NCBI GenBank assembly: GCA_031310005.1
Contig: CM062388.1
Location: 744,001 to 808,000, forward strand
Reading direction: 5' to 3'
Source of the DNA: Dactylellina haptotyla
Taxonomy: Eukaryota; Ascomycota; Orbiliomycetes; Orbiliales; Orbiliaceae
Length of the DNA stretch: 64,000 nt
Part shown: positions 47,153 through 60,500 of the stretch, piece by piece
Position numbering within the stretch: position 1 is the first letter of the stretch
Layout of the letters: each line of letters begins with the position of its first letter
Program-made: the position numbers and the translations under genes
The notes under the pieces: generated by a model
The model's input: the letters and a program-made list of their open reading frames with translations, nothing else
Databases searched by the model: none
Told to the model about the DNA's origin: nothing

Positions 47153-48256
47153 ATGGTTAGGGTACTCCTATTTGGTGCAACCGGTTTCATTGGCAGTACG
47201 TACCTCAATGCATTACCAGCCTCTCATACGGGCCGTGACTAACGCACAATCCAAACCCAGGTTCTGTTGCCCAGGCTTTACGCCGCCGTGCCCACACTGT
47301 GTATGCTGTTGCAAGAACCGAAGAGAAGACTATCGAATTGTCCAAGCAAGAACTCATCCCCATCCTCGGTGATGCGTCTCAACCTGAAACTTGGGTCCCA
47401 ATCCTTGACCGCGTTGATGTTGTTATTGATGCGAGTCCTTCATACGGCGGCATCAGCGAGACAATTCTCAAAGGGATCAAAGAGTCTCCTCGCGTGACTT
47501 CCGCGAAGAAACATGACCCTAAAATAGGATATATCTATGTCTCTGGTATCTGGGTTCACGGAGACTCCGCCGAACTCACCACCGACAGAGTCCCCGCTGG
47601 ATTGGATAAGGAGCGAACGCCGGCAAAGCTAGTTAACTGGAGGCCCGCGTTTGAAGATAGTGTTCTAGAAAGCCGCGACCTCATCGATGTCACCATTTTA
47701 AGAGCCGGGGTTCTTTTCGGCGGCAGTGGTAGTTTGTTCGGTGTTTGGTGGAAGCCTTTCATTGAAGCCTTGAAAGCGAATGCAGCGAACCAGCCTGTTA
47801 CAATCGTAGGCAAGGCTGATACCATTCTCGCATTCGTACATAAGGACGACTTCGCTGAGGCCGTTCTGAATAATGTTGAAAAGGTATGCCCCAAAAAATA
47901 TTTTATCTACTCCCATACAGAGGTGCGCACGGCGCTAATAAATTTTGAAGCTCGAGAGTGTTTCTCAAATTCACTATCCGGTCTTCAGTGTTGTTGCCGG
48001 CCACGAATTGCTAGGCGATGTCAACAAGGCCGCTGCGAAGGTTCTAGATATCACCGGAGAGATCAACTATATGGCGCCTCCCGAGCCCTTCACCGAAGCC
48101 ATGTCCACGTCTATTCTCCTTGATACAAGCCGAAGTCATCAGTATCTAGACTGGACACCGAAGCACACCTCTATAACTAAGCATGCAGAGATCTATGTTA
48201 AGGCACATCTTTATAGCACGGATTACTACAGCGCAGTCACATCGAAGAAGCAATAA
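47153..48256 (+). CDS. NAD(P)-binding epimerase/NmrA-like protein
   Basis: Three exons, 47153-47195, 47261-47883 and 47951-48256, encode 323 residues. The first exon holds the Rossmann motif GATGFIG (residues 8-14) and the split codon after it is restored by the GTACGT...CCCAG intron. Further motifs are DRVDVVIDASPSYGG, IGYIYVSGIWVHGD (strand and catalytic region of an extended SDR), TILRAGVLFGG and VHKDDFAEAVLN. The YxxxK of true epimerases is not clear. There is no signal peptide. Atypical extended SDRs of this sort act as reductases, isomerases or redox sensors; the substrate is unknown. The second intron reads through as coding for some distance, so intron retention would give a protein with a different tail. 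Confidence 0.85.
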
Positions 48257-48578
48257 ATGTATATGGAGGATCTTGTCCTGCACCATCCACAACTAGGGAT
48301 AAACAATACTTAAATCAGGAACCACGAAATTTGGCGGTCAATACATCAGCTTAATCCACGTACTTAATATGAGCCAACTATATAGTTCAAAATCTACGTT
48401 CCAATAAAACAAATCAAAGATTGTGGTCAAAGTAGATCCGTAGATATCACATTTTAATATATATATATACATTAGAGAATGCAAGTTTAGTACGTAGGGA
48501 AGATGAAAAAGGCAGTCTCTCATGATCCAGCAATATCTGCCTGCAATTGCGATATAACCTTGAAATAGCCCTAGGCCT
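48257..48578. other. Convergent 3' spacer
   Basis: About 320 AT-rich bases between the stops of the epimerase-like gene (+) and the con-13-like gene (-). It should hold both 3' ends. No gene was seen. Confidence 0.5.
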
Positions 48579-49597
48579 TCACTTAAGGTCAAAAAAGCAG
48601 GGCCCAACAACGGCAGGGTTAGAGTCGTCAGTTAAGTTCGCCCGGTTCATCGTACGTCTGATATCCCTCTTGGTCGAAGCCTTCGATACAATAGGGGAGT
48701 CGTCAGGGCGGCTGTCGCAAGTACCCCAATAAGAAAAGTGGGTTCCTCGGAAGTTCTCTTCCATGAGACCTTGGCGGTGGTCCAAACAGCCTGTGAAGGC
48801 CTCTGGTGGCTTGTATCCAGCAAGAGTGTTAAAGGCAGCGATAACTACTACTTGAGCAAAGTCCTCGAGAACGTCTATTGTTAAGCCATTGAGTTAGTAT
48901 AGACTCGTGTTCCAGTAAAATTTATATTATCTTCATGCTACATACTAGTATTCGCATAGTTATCCGGAACGCAGCTATCGTACCCAAGAGCATCAGTCCA
49001 CTCTGGTGTAGCACTAAACCGTGTCGCAGAATTGAGACGGGAGTCGAGTTGGTGGCCGCTATAATAGTTTATTCGTCAGCATCATTCAAAAATCCAATCG
49101 ATTAGATATAAATATACTCACGTCTCGTGAACCCAAACACTAGAAGCATTACAAGGGCCATACATGACGATATCACCGATATCGGTAAAAGCCTGAGCGG
49201 AACAACCCTCCGGCTGTGGCAAAGCAATTGGATGTCGAACCAAGCTCCTCATGTGGACCGGCATTTTGCCAAAATACATTGCCATATCATCGATGCTAAG
49301 CTCGGCTTTGTTATGACGGCAGAATGTCCATGCACGCTCACAATCTAAGTATTTGACGTTAAAAACTTGAGCATCCTTAGCCGAGTATCCACTGGCGAGA
49401 AATCGGTCTTTGCAGCCTTGTGGGATCCACCCGTCACCCCACTGGTCCATTTTGTCGAGGGGTGAGTCTGTGAGGTTGGCAAATCCAATATCGAAAAGCC
49501 CTGAGAGGCCGTCAGGGTAGTCGAGCTTATCTTTAAGGCCGGCAAAGACCCTGGCGGTGGAAAGTGCAAGTAGAACGAAGGTTTGGAGTTGGAACAT
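48579..49597 (-). CDS. Secreted con-13-like protein with HExxH motif
   Basis: Three exons, 49597-49122, 49058-48946 and 48874-48579, encode 294 residues. A signal peptide starts the chain (MFQLQTFVLLALSTARVFAG). The first two exons join to make VHETGHQLDS, an HExxH zinc-binding motif (157-161) with the gluzincin-like glycine, and exon 3 begins with NVLEDFAQ (Glu200) at the position of a possible third ligand. The layout matches the fungal conidiation-specific protein 13 group (VHE.GH.LD...CVPDxYAN...EDFAQ). Cysteines are frequent, as expected of a secreted protein. Whether members are active metalloproteases is not established. The gene converges on the epimerase-like gene. The motif appears only after splicing, which supports the model. 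Confidence 0.87.
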
Positions 49598-52033
49598 AGT
49601 TGAGTGGGTATTATAAAGAAATTTTTAATGAAGACTAGATGAATTATTAAAACAAAGGAGAAAATATAAGGAATGTTAGGGTATTCGCTAGATCTACAGA
49701 TTCAATGCTAAAATCAAAATGTGATGCTGAGAGTAGTGAGAACAGTGCAGATGGAAGGCCAGAAGGCTCCTTTATATTCCCGTGTCGACATGACACTTAC
49801 AGACTTCAAAACTTGCATACAGTCCCACAACTTCGGTTGATAACTGTGTCGGAGCTTGGCTTTCTGCGTGGCATTTCGGGACAGCTGCAAGGCACCATTC
49901 GAGCATGCACGGTCTCTGAAATCATGAAACAAAACATCGATTTATTTCCCTGGCCATTCGAATTTTCAACTATGAATTTCTGAACTTAGTCTATAATTTG
50001 TGAGCAGAATTTCAGTTGAACCAGTAAGGGGTATTACGAGGTCCATGGGTCTACAGCTTATCCCCACATTGGCGCATGAGACGAAGTCAGCCCGGACCTG
50101 ACAAAGCCAAGACAAATATTTTGCGTTGACGTTGGAGTTTGGTATGCCCCGGATTAGAGCCAACGTCTGTGTCAGCATCCGGATATGAGCGATGTTGCGC
50201 ATGTTGGCGCCATCGCGACTTCAAACCTCTAAATCAACCTAACTCAAATATTTTTGGAGAAACCGCTTGAGTCTCCTAAGGTTTTCAAATGCTTGATGCT
50301 GCCAAAGAGCCCCTTGAAGGAGCATAAAATTTACAGACGCTTTGATACCAGGTGCCTAGGTGCTTCGTCTGACCACTCCATGGTGTACCCCACGAATGGC
50401 ACTTGTTAGGAGGACTACATGAACAGAGACGAGGAGAATATGCATCAACGGCACAAATAATCCGAATGGCTCTAATCGTAAAGGCTGTTCATCCGATACT
50501 TCTTCAATGAGAGGTACCTCCATCGGCAAAAATAGGTCACTGCTCGACAACACCCTTTTTTGGACTTGCGAAGAACTTGATACATTTGCCAATGCAGTGC
50601 TTACGGTCCGCCTGCAGCCCTACCTAGGGTGCGAAGCAACTTCTCCGTATTACTGCCTTCGTATCATGCAACAACCTCTCCCTCTCAGCAATTAAATTAA
50701 ACAGCTTGCCAGCGCCGTTCGGTTTCTAGGAGGGGGGGAATTCGCCTAACTCTAAATCCGCGGTCTTTACAAAAAATTTATAGGAGAATAAGTATATACA
50801 GCATGAACGGTTAGCCGGGCCCGCTAAAGCCAGATGATTACATCGAATCCTTTGCAAAGGATATTTGGAGCAATGCTGGTGCCTCCACCTTGTCCTTCAC
50901 TGTTTGCAAAGATCCAACCTCATCCAATTACGCAAGCTAGTTTCTCCATTGAAGAAAAAAAATGGAATTATAGATATGAATCATGCTAGCTTCTAGATTC
51001 ATTACGTACGATGCATAGTTCGCTGTTCGGAGAGAACGAAAGTCGAGGTGATCCTGCGGTGTAGTCTCAAGGCAAGAACAGAAGTTTTGTTCAGCATCTT
51101 TCGCTGAGCCATGGGGCATTTACAGCTTCTAGCAAAACCGCAACACCTACAGAAAGCTATACGTTCAAACATATAAAACTGGCCAAAAAAATGACAGTGT
51201 CGAAACCTATAAAGCGAACCCAGCTAGAGGAACGGGACGCAGAATTAATCAATCCCAAACACCGCCGCATCTCAACAATTTGCTTTCTATTGTGACTGCC
51301 GTCCGATAATTTGAAACCGCCATGGGCCCATGCAGTTCGATATTTCTAGGAGCGTCAGATTACTATTCCACCACCAATGCCAAGGAATCTTTCAATGATA
51401 TTCCTTTACAGCAAATCACAAAAAAATCGGCGGACGAGCGGTAAAGCTAGGCCTATGCGATATATTTTTGATCTTCAAGAGATTGCCGAGTTATATGCCG
51501 ATGAATCAAATCCATCGGTTTGCTTTATCTTCCGAATGAGATTTTCCGATCCGTGACCTAGTTCCACATAACCAGCCACAGCCCAGAGTTGAGACACAAA
51601 CGTAGCCATCGGATAGCGCAAATCAAAACGAAGAAATTGTTTCAATGGTTAGAACTTGTGAAGAGCCGTTTATATCGTAGTCTCAGTATACAAAAGAGTT
51701 TCAGTGGGCATATCGGTTCGAGAGAAGCAGAGTTTCATGAATGTGCTCTTTCATCATAATATAATGTACATTTACATGTCCAATTTTCCAGTCTACCCCT
51801 GATGATCATAACTCCAGATTCCAAAGCAAAAGAAATAAGTATAGTAAACCGTCGCTGAAAATGTGGTATCTAGTTCGTATAGTTCAAATGGTAGAGGTGT
51901 ACTACCAACAAGTTAAAGGAAACATGATAGAGTATGTCAAGGACTACCGACAAAAGCGTCGCCGAGCCCGCGTGGCTAAGAGTCTCCGTAGAACCAAAGA
52001 AGACAAAGTATGGGACCCCAGACGACCCAAATA
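49598..52033. other. 2.4 kb region without a gene
   Basis: It lies between the start of the con-13-like gene and the stop of YJU2, both on the minus strand. It should contain the con-13-like promoter. Frames up to 90 codons are present without motifs; one at 51861 overlaps the YJU2 end antisense and is basic, but it looks accidental. No RNA gene was recognised. Confidence 0.45.
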
Positions 52034-52894
52034 CTACACCAGCCCGACCTTCGGTTTCCTCTTGATCCCCAAAGCGTTCGTCAAGTCCTTCTTCTTCTTA
52101 GGTTGACGCTTAAAGCTAGGTATCTCCGCCGAAGCAATAGCCACTGCATCCTTCGCCTCCGTAAAAGTAATGATGCCCTTAGTCGTCTTCGTCGCGGTGG
52201 AAGCCTCACCACCCTGCGAATCATCAACCAATCGCCTTACATGCTCCCCATCAGACGTCTGGAACGCCCTCCTCGCCGCCTCTGCATCTTCCCTCGCGAG
52301 CCTCTCCTCATCTTCATCTTTAACCTCCTGAATCGTCGTGAGTGCATCCAACACCGCTCCCCCATCCGCCTTCTCGATCCTCGCATTCCTCGTCCGGATC
52401 TCATCCAACGCATCCGCGATCGCCATCTCCCGCTTCGAATCGAGCGTCTTAGTCTCCAACCGGGCCATGGCGTTCTCCTCCTCCTCGACCTGTATCTGTT
52501 CCTCGAGCCTATTCAGTCTCTCCTCTTCGGTCTCCTCGATGGCCTCCTGATCCCGCCAGGGCTCGAAATTGCGCACCGCGCCCTTCTCACACTCGTAGTC
52601 CATGTTCTTCGGGTCCGTTTTGAACACGATTTCCGAGCTGCAGCGCGTGCAGCGGATGTAGAAGCGGTAGACGCTGATGGCGTAGTATTTCTCGTCGGTG
52701 TGCTCTTTGCGGGCGTTGAACTTGCGGCCTTTGTAGATGTATTCACCGCAGGAAGTGCAGCGCATGCTGAAGGGGGCCATGAGGCGGACGGTTTGTGATT
52801 TGGGGCCGGAGGATTTGGGCGCCTTGGAGCGCTTGATCTTCGACGGATCGAAGTCTGGAGGGTACCATTTTGTAAGAACTTTACGTTCGGACAT
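52034..52894 (-). CDS. YJU2: Splicing factor YJU2 (CWC16/CCDC94 family)
   Basis: Single-exon frame of 286 residues. It opens MSERKVLTKWYPPDFDPSKI, the hallmark start of the YJU2 branch of the CWC16 family, followed by RLMAPFSMRCTSCGEYIYKG. Two CxxC pairs (Cys46/Cys49 and Cys82/Cys85) form the family zinc site. FKTDPKNMDYECEKGAVRNFEPW follows, then a long Glu/Arg-rich coiled coil and a basic tail (KRQPKKKKDL). YJU2 joins the spliceosome with the Prp19 complex and promotes the first catalytic step near the branch site; the zinc region and N-terminus contact the RNA centre. The length is similar to yeast and human family members. This is a conserved housekeeping gene in the nucleus. Confidence in the family is high; the branch (YJU2 rather than the CCDC130/Saf4 type) rests on the N-terminal sequence. 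Confidence 0.95.
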   Translation of the reverse strand: MSERKVLTKWYPPDFDPSKIKRSKAPKSSGPKSQTVRLMAPFSMRCTSCGEYIYKGRKFNARKEHTDEKYYAISVYRFYIRCTRCSSEIVFKTDPKNMDYECEKGAVRNFEPWRDQEAIEETEEERLNRLEEQIQVEEEENAMARLETKTLDSKREMAIADALDEIRTRNARIEKADGGAVLDALTTIQEVKDEDEERLAREDAEAARRAFQTSDGEHVRRLVDDSQGGEASTATKTTKGIITFTEAKDAVAIASAEIPSFKRQPKKKKDLTNALGIKRKPKVGLV

Positions 52895-54400
52895 GGTGGC
52901 GGCGGGTGGATGTGATGACTAGGGTTGTTATAGGTGTCTCGCGAGTGTAATGGTCCGGCTTGCGTTCGAAGGTTTGGTAGACGCAATCGGGGGTGGTGGG
53001 ATATAGCGGGTTCGTGGTGTGAAGAAGGACCGCGATGAAGAGAGGCGAATGGGGTTGGAAAAGGCCGCCGTAGCAACACAACCCCATTGACCCATGTTAC
53101 CAGAGCCATTCCCATTTCATTGAAGGCAGCTAGCAGGTAGATCGAGCGCAATTCCCAAATAAAACTTAAATAATCAATGATATTTACTCTTGCTGGACAA
53201 GACCTGATAATACTAGCTCCTACAGGTCCAGCCTCCTTACTAATACTGACTCGATAGTCCTTAATCAGCATTCAGTTTCTGATCGCAGCGTTGCGTGTCC
53301 GCAAAGTCAACTGGCAGGTTCCGAGCAGAGCTAGGTCGATTGGAATGCGTCTACATTGAGAAATCCCATTTGCCCGCTCGGCAAAGGATCATACTTGGGT
53401 GCCTTACCTGATAAGAAATCTGATCTGGATAGACGGCTCGCGTTCGATCTACGGTCTGGTCTCTCTTGCACCAGTTGTTCATAAGTATCCCATATGACCC
53501 TTCATCCATAGAAGAAACACTGGGCTGGGGCGTTAGTGGGTAGTGACGAATTGCATTCCGTTTACGAGTGCCTATTCATAGTCTCATAAGTTTAGATGCA
53601 TAGAATTATATCTAGTCGTAGATAGAGCGATATGCCAAACGTTCGAACGGGCCCATACTAGGATTTCTAAACTTCGTAGTAAAGTCCATCGTATCCGGGT
53701 TTACATAACGAATTAGGTTGAGCAGCCAGTCCTGAGTGCATTTGCAGTAAATTTTGATCAGAATTATCCTGGCAACCAGTCGAGTTTGGCTTTAACTTGG
53801 TCCAACAAAATTGGCACTAGATGCGACCGAACTGAATGCAGAACCGTAATCCCCGATCGAGATCTGAGATCGAAATCATAAATAGTGGGCTGGGATAGCG
53901 AGGAAACGAGAACGTGGGTTACAACCGAATCCATGAAAGGTCCGCGGTGCACAGGCGATTTTAAATACATGGTTGGTATTGTGCAGAACCATGTTAGGGC
54001 GGCTGGTGGCGTTTGAAGTACCGGGGTATCAACGATCGGAGTTGCGAAAGCTCGAAAGCAGGATACAACATCCAACAATGGGCAAGTTTGGAACACCCAC
54101 GATCAGATAACCTCATCGCACTCGCTGATGATTCTGTCTACCCGCTTCTCCGCCCCAATTCTAGACTGGTGGCGAAAATTTCACTCCACGGGAGGACGTA
54201 TAATATAATTGTATTAAACTCATCAGGGGAAGGCGACACCGATCGCCGATGGATTCCAGATACCAGGAAACGAGGTTCACCTGGGATTGCGACAAAAATG
54301 TGGTTGGCAGGTAGCGATAGCTTTGGCGGCGGCGAACTCGGACCTGAAATCATGTGAATGGATCAGATATAAGGACCTGGTCCGAGAGTGGACGCTCCGG
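52895..54400. other. Divergent intergenic region
   Basis: About 1.5 kb between YJU2 (-) and the second giant adhesin gene (+), holding both promoters. Open frames exist, but those longer than 100 codons start with non-ATG codons or lie antisense and out of frame of YJU2. No other feature was found. Confidence 0.45.
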
Positions 54401-54410
54401 ACTATAAAAT
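54401..54410 (+). promoter_or_regulatory. TATA box of the second giant adhesin gene
   Basis: ACTATAAAATAACC lies about 170 bases before the ATG at 54575. The first giant gene has a comparable box at 31181-31190. Confidence 0.55.
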
Positions 54411-54574
54411 AACCACTCAGACCTTGATCAGTTAACGATGGCAATCCTTTGTCATCCAAAAGACATTTACATATATATGTAGATAAATCGGATTCGTGGG
54501 TGAGTAACTACTCTTTAATCTAAACTTTTAATACTGTAATCAATAGGGGCTGGGTGAAGAGCTTTTGATATCAA

Positions 54575-57500
54575 ATGTTGTTCACGAAAGTGATCATTCA
54601 GGCGCTGTTGGCAGGCGTGGCTCTCGCGGGCTCTTGCAAGCAACCAGTTGCCAGTTGCAAATCCATAGTCACCAAACACGATGTCTCTTCCAGTTGTTCC
54701 AGGTTCTTTCATACGAGTTCCGTCAAAGTGCCGACGTGCATCAAGACTGTGACGAAACCCACGCCAACTACTACAAAGTATACCAAGAAGGGCAAGACTA
54801 CTTGCACCCGTTGGAAGACATCTACTGCTATCAAGACCATTCGTACAAGCTACAAAATAGTTACCATCCCTAAGACTATTACCAAGCTATCCCACAAAAC
54901 AGTCTGGGAAACCTGCACCGAGCTCAGCAATGTTCGCAAGACATCCACCTCGTACGTTCGATCTCTGGTTTATATATCATATATATGAGGCGTTAGCTAA
55001 CTAGATACAAAGATGGACGACTAAATATAAGACTGTTACCACTACCAAGACTATCACTGGCGTTGACCCGGCAAACACCGCTGGACTTCTCAACCGGCTT
55101 CTCAAGCGTGGAGAGTGCAAAGTTCCAGGACCGTGCTGTAAGTGGTAATATCGTGGCGGTATTCACAGGGGTTATATAATCATATATTGCCATTTGTGGA
55201 TGCGAATGAGGGCCAATTCTAAATTTTTATACAACAGCATGCTTTGCCACCAAGACAAAGACGACGACTAAGGTTCCCACGAGGAAGACGAAGACGGTCA
55301 ATCTGCCTACTTCAACAGTGCAAAAGTACAAGACCAAGCACCTCACAAAGACAAAGTATTTGGTCACTGCGAAGACGACAAAGTACTCCACACGTACAAC
55401 TAGATGTACCAGCACACACTACTCTGTGACCACCAAGATTGTCAAGCAGACGTCGACTACCGTTGTTCGCTCTACAAAGACAAGCACAAGGACCAAGACG
55501 GTGACCACTTACGTTTCGCCGTCCGTGCCAACGACTACCATTACGAGAGTTGACAGTACCGCGCACTTCGATACCGTGTATCCGTCTCAGACTCCTGGTA
55601 CGGTGACAGTGATTGAGTATGTCACACAGCACTTTACCACCATCACCCGAGTCGGCATGCCCCAATATACGACTCTTTACCCGTCAAATAGCAATGGGCA
55701 ACTGATTACCACCAAGACCGGCACTTTTACCGTCATCCATTACGTGACGCAGGAGAGAGTGACGGTTACCAGGGTCGGAACGAGCGCCGATACCACTGTG
55801 TATCCTACTGACAGCCGAGGTTCCACCCTGTCTAATGGTTCCGGTACGGTTACTGTCATCGACTACACTACCCAAAAGGTGACCACAGTTCTCCAAGTGG
55901 GCTCCACCAGATATATTACCACCAAATATCCAAATCCAACCGATATATCTGGTATCATCTCGGTTATCGACTACGTTACCCAGCCTGTCATTACAATTAC
56001 TCAACCGGCATCTGGAACTGTCCCATCGGCTACCACAATCTACCCTGCACCGACAGATACGGACGGTACCATCACGGTTATAGACTATACAACCAGGCCA
56101 ACGGTTACTGCCACCCGGCCAGCCACTGGAACCGACGCGTCGGCGACAACCCTGTACCCAACGGATACCGCTGGCAATCCAGTCACCGACGGGTCCGGTA
56201 CTGCTACCGTTATCACTTTTGTAACCCGGCCAAGAACCACGATTTTCAGCTCGGCTGGTCCAGGTGGTCCCTCCGGTACCACAATTGTGCCAGCGACTGA
56301 TGCGGATATCACAATCCCCATCCAGGTCATCACATACGTTACCAGACCGTTCACTACAATTACCTTGCCAGCCGGACCTGAGGGGCCTTCTGCTACAACA
56401 ATATTCCCAACTGACCCGGCCGCTCCCGCTACCGTGATCACTTATGCGAAGCAGCCAATCGTCACCATCACTAAGCCCAACAGCTCTGCGTTCACCACGA
56501 CGCTTTTCCCTACCAACGCGGCAGGTTCTACGATATTTGACGGTTCCAGTACCATTACGGTCATTGATTATGTAGTACTACCAACACGCACTATTACCAA
56601 TATTGGAAGCTCGGGATTTACCACTACGTTATTCCCAACTGATACCGCTGGCCAAACTCTTACCGATGGCTCTGGGACGGTCACAGTTATTGAATATTTG
56701 ACCCGCCGCGTTACCACTATCTTCCGCCCTGCTACTGGAACCAGCCAGTACGAAACTACCATCACGCCGAATAACCCTGTTGATCCCCTCACGCTCATCC
56801 AATTTGTGACCCGCCGCGTTGTAACTACCACTAAGATTGGCACTTCCGCTTACACTACCACTGTTTTCCCCACGGACACCGCGGATCCAAGAGCGACCAT
56901 CACCGTCATCGATTATATTGCACAGGGAATAACTACCGTTGTTACCTCGGGGCCTGTCGCTGGAACCACCACCAGATTCCCCACAGATAGCGCAGGATCT
57001 ACCATCACTGATGGGTCCGGTACGATCAGTGTGATTATCACTCGCGTTGCCGGCCAGCCCATAACAATAATCACACCGGGTCCGGTTGCTGGTACCACGA
57101 CGAAGTATCCCACGGATAGCGCAGGGTCCACAATTACTGATGGCTCAGGGATATTCACTGTCGTTATCACACAAATGATCACTACAGTTACTAGGACTGG
57201 CAGCAACACCTTTGTTACCACTGCCTATCCAACAGATTCAAACGGTGCAACCCTCACAGATGGCTCAGGAACTATCAGTGTCATCACTTATGTTACAAAC
57301 CCTGAGAGTCAAGTTACTAGGACGATTACCACCCTAGGACCTAGTGCTTATACAACAACGGTATTCCCAACTGCTGCGGATGGCTCCCCAATAACGACTG
57401 GGGATATCACAGTCTCGGAAATCATTTACATTACCCAGCCAGAGACACTGATTACTAGAGTGGCCACTACAACTGGAGTAACTACTCTGTATCCTACTGA

Positions 57501-60500
57501 TGCGAATGGCTCAACCTTGGCAGATGGCACTGGGACCAAGACCATCATCACTTATATTGTTCAGCCTACTACCACAGTCACGCGGTTTGCCTCTACAACC
57601 GGACTCACTACATCATTTCCAACTGACAGTGTTGGCAGTACTATCACTGACGGCTCAGGCACGGTGAGCGTAGTCACATTTGTTCTTCAACAAGTTGTTA
57701 CAATTATTACTCAGGGACCAGTGGTCGGCACTACGACGAGGTATCCTACTGACAGTGCTGGTTCAATCATCACTGACGGTTTCGGCACTGCCACTGTAGT
57801 AATTACCCGTATCCCTGTCCAGCCCATCACATCAATCACTTTGGGACCTATCCCTGGTACCACCACCGTATTTCCAACCGATAGTGCCGGCGTTCAGATC
57901 ACAGATGGGTCTGAACCTCCGACTGTTTTTATCACACAGGTTATCGTCACTGTGACTACTTTGGGACCAGTAGCGGGAACAACAACCAAGCACCCAACCA
58001 ATAGTGCCGGATCCACACTCACCGATGGCTCGGGTACCATTAGCGTCATAGTTACTGAGGTCGGTTATGGCGGAGAGCTGACCACCGTTATCACACCTGG
58101 CCCTGTCCCTGGAACATCCACAATCTATCCTACGGACGCTTCGGGATCTACAGTCAGTGATGGGTCTTTTGGAACCGTCACGATCGTTATCACACAAGCA
58201 GTGGTAACCGTAACTACTCCTGGGCCGGTTGCTGGTACGCAGACGCTATCACCAATCGACAGTCTCGGGTCAACCCTTACGGATGGATCCGGAACCATCA
58301 GCGTGGTAGTCACACGTGTGCCCGGCCAGCCTGTAACCGTTATTACCCCAGGATCTGCGGGTGGGACTACAACTAAGTACCCCACCGATGCCGCTGGGTC
58401 CATAATCACAGACGGATCTGGAACAGAGCCCCCTACGATAATCATCACGCAAGCCATCGTTACGGTAACTACAGTTGGTCCTGCTCAGGGAACTACTACA
58501 AAATACCCTACTAACACTGCTGGTTTTACACTCACCGACGGCTCTGGCACCATTAGCATAATAGTCACCCGTGTTTCTAATCAACCAGTTACTATCATCA
58601 CACCGGGGCCAGTTGCCGGCACCACTACGAAGTTCCCGACAGACAGTGCTGGCGTTCCTATCACCGATGGCTCCGGAACCGAGGCTGCCACTATTGTGAT
58701 CACGCAAGTGGAGGTTACGGTTGTCACTCCAGGTCCTGTTGTTGGCAGAACGACTCAGTATCCAACTGATGCCGCTGGATCCACTCGCACCGACGGATCC
58801 GGGACTATCAGTATCATTATTACGCAGCCAATTGTCACAATCACAACCACCGGACCTATTGCTGGCACGACTACGAGGGTCCCTACCGATAGCGCTGGAT
58901 CATCAGTCTCTGACGGGTCCGGTACGATTAGTGTTATCGTCACCCGTGTTCCAGGGCAGCCCATTACCATTATAACCCCTGGTCCAGTTGCTGGCACGAC
59001 TACGAAGTTCCCAACAGACAGTGCTGGTGTTCCTATCACCGATGGCTCCGGAACCGAGGCTGCCACTGTTGTGATCACGCAAGTTGAGGTTACGGTTGTC
59101 ACTCCAGGTCCTATTGCTGGCACAACGACTCGGTATCCTACCGACGCCGCGGGATCTACTCTGACCGACGGGTCTGGAACCATCAGCATTGTTATAACAC
59201 AGCCTGTTAGAACTGTCATCACAGCAGGACCAACTGCTGGCACGACGACCAGATATCCAGTTGATGGTAACGGGTCTACTCTCAGTGATGGCTCTGGTAC
59301 TATCAGTGTTATCATAACACAGCCGATTATCACAGTAACAACGAGCGGGCCTGTTGCTGGTACAACGACGAAAGTGCCTACCGATAGTGCTGGTTCTCCA
59401 GTCACCGATGGCTCTGGTACTATCAGCGTAGTTGTCACCCGTGTGCCTGGCCTACCTGTCACAGAGATAACCCTCGGACCGATCCCTGGAACCACGACGA
59501 AATTTCCAACTGACAGCGCCGGGTCTATTATCACCGATGGGCCCGACGGTTACACAGTGGTCATCACTCAAGCCATCGTCACTGTCATTACCACTGGACC
59601 TACGGCAGGTACAACAACGAAAGTACCGACAGACGGCTCTGGATCAACCGTCACAGACGGCTCCGGTACTATCAGTATTATTATTACCCAGCAAATAGTC
59701 ACAGTTACAACGACTGGACCAGTTGCTGGCACCACGACCAAAGATCCTACCAATAGTACTGGCAGCCCTGTTACTGATGGCTCCGGTATTATCAGTGTCA
59801 TTATCACCCGTGTACCTGGCCAACCCATAACTGTGATTACGCCTGGCCCAATTGCGGGTACGACTACTCAGTATCCAACCGACAGCGCCGGGTCTATTAT
59901 CACTGATGGGCCCGACGGTTACACAGTGGTCGTCACCCAGGCTATTGTAACTGTGGTAACGGCTGGACCCGCCGCGGGCACTACAACCAAAGTACCTACA
60001 GATGCCAACGGCTCAGCCGTTACAGATGGATCCGGCACTATCAGCGTTATCATCACTCAGCCAATCATCACTGTGACAACCTTGGGTCCGGTCGCTGGCA
60101 CGACGACCAAATATCCGGTTGATGGTAGCGGATCTTCTCTCACCGACGGTTCAGGTACCATCAGTGTGGTGGTTACTCGTGTCCCGGGACAGCCGATCAC
60201 TGTCATTACTCCTGGTCCTGCTGCTGGCACAACCACTCGATATCCAACTGATAGCGCTGGTTCTACTATTACCGATGGGCTGGATGGTTATACTGTAATA
60301 ATTACCCAACCTGTTGTAACTGTGATAACTACTGGTCCAGCCGCGGGAATAACAACCAAAGTCCCAACTGATGGCACTGGCGCCACCGTTACTGATGGAT
60401 CTGGTACTGTCAGCGTTATTATCACCCAACCAGTGGTCACCGTCATTACTACCGGTCCAGCCGCGGGCAGTACTACCAAGGTACCAACTGACAGTTCTGG

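Noticed and set aside
51861-52106. 81-codon basic frame
   Set aside because: It has an ATG and a plausible-looking start, but it overlaps the YJU2 end antisense and shows no family resemblance.
52513-53271. 252-codon minus-strand frame over the YJU2 start
   Set aside because: It overlaps the YJU2 coding region in another frame and its Pro/Arg/Ser-rich tail is the out-of-frame reading of YJU2.
58755-59534. 259-codon open frame on the minus strand within the second adhesin array, and many similar ones at 55.2-63.2 kb
   Set aside because: They lie opposite a repetitive coding frame; their regular VVVPATGPxV pattern is the mirror of the sense repeat, and no signal or domain supports them.
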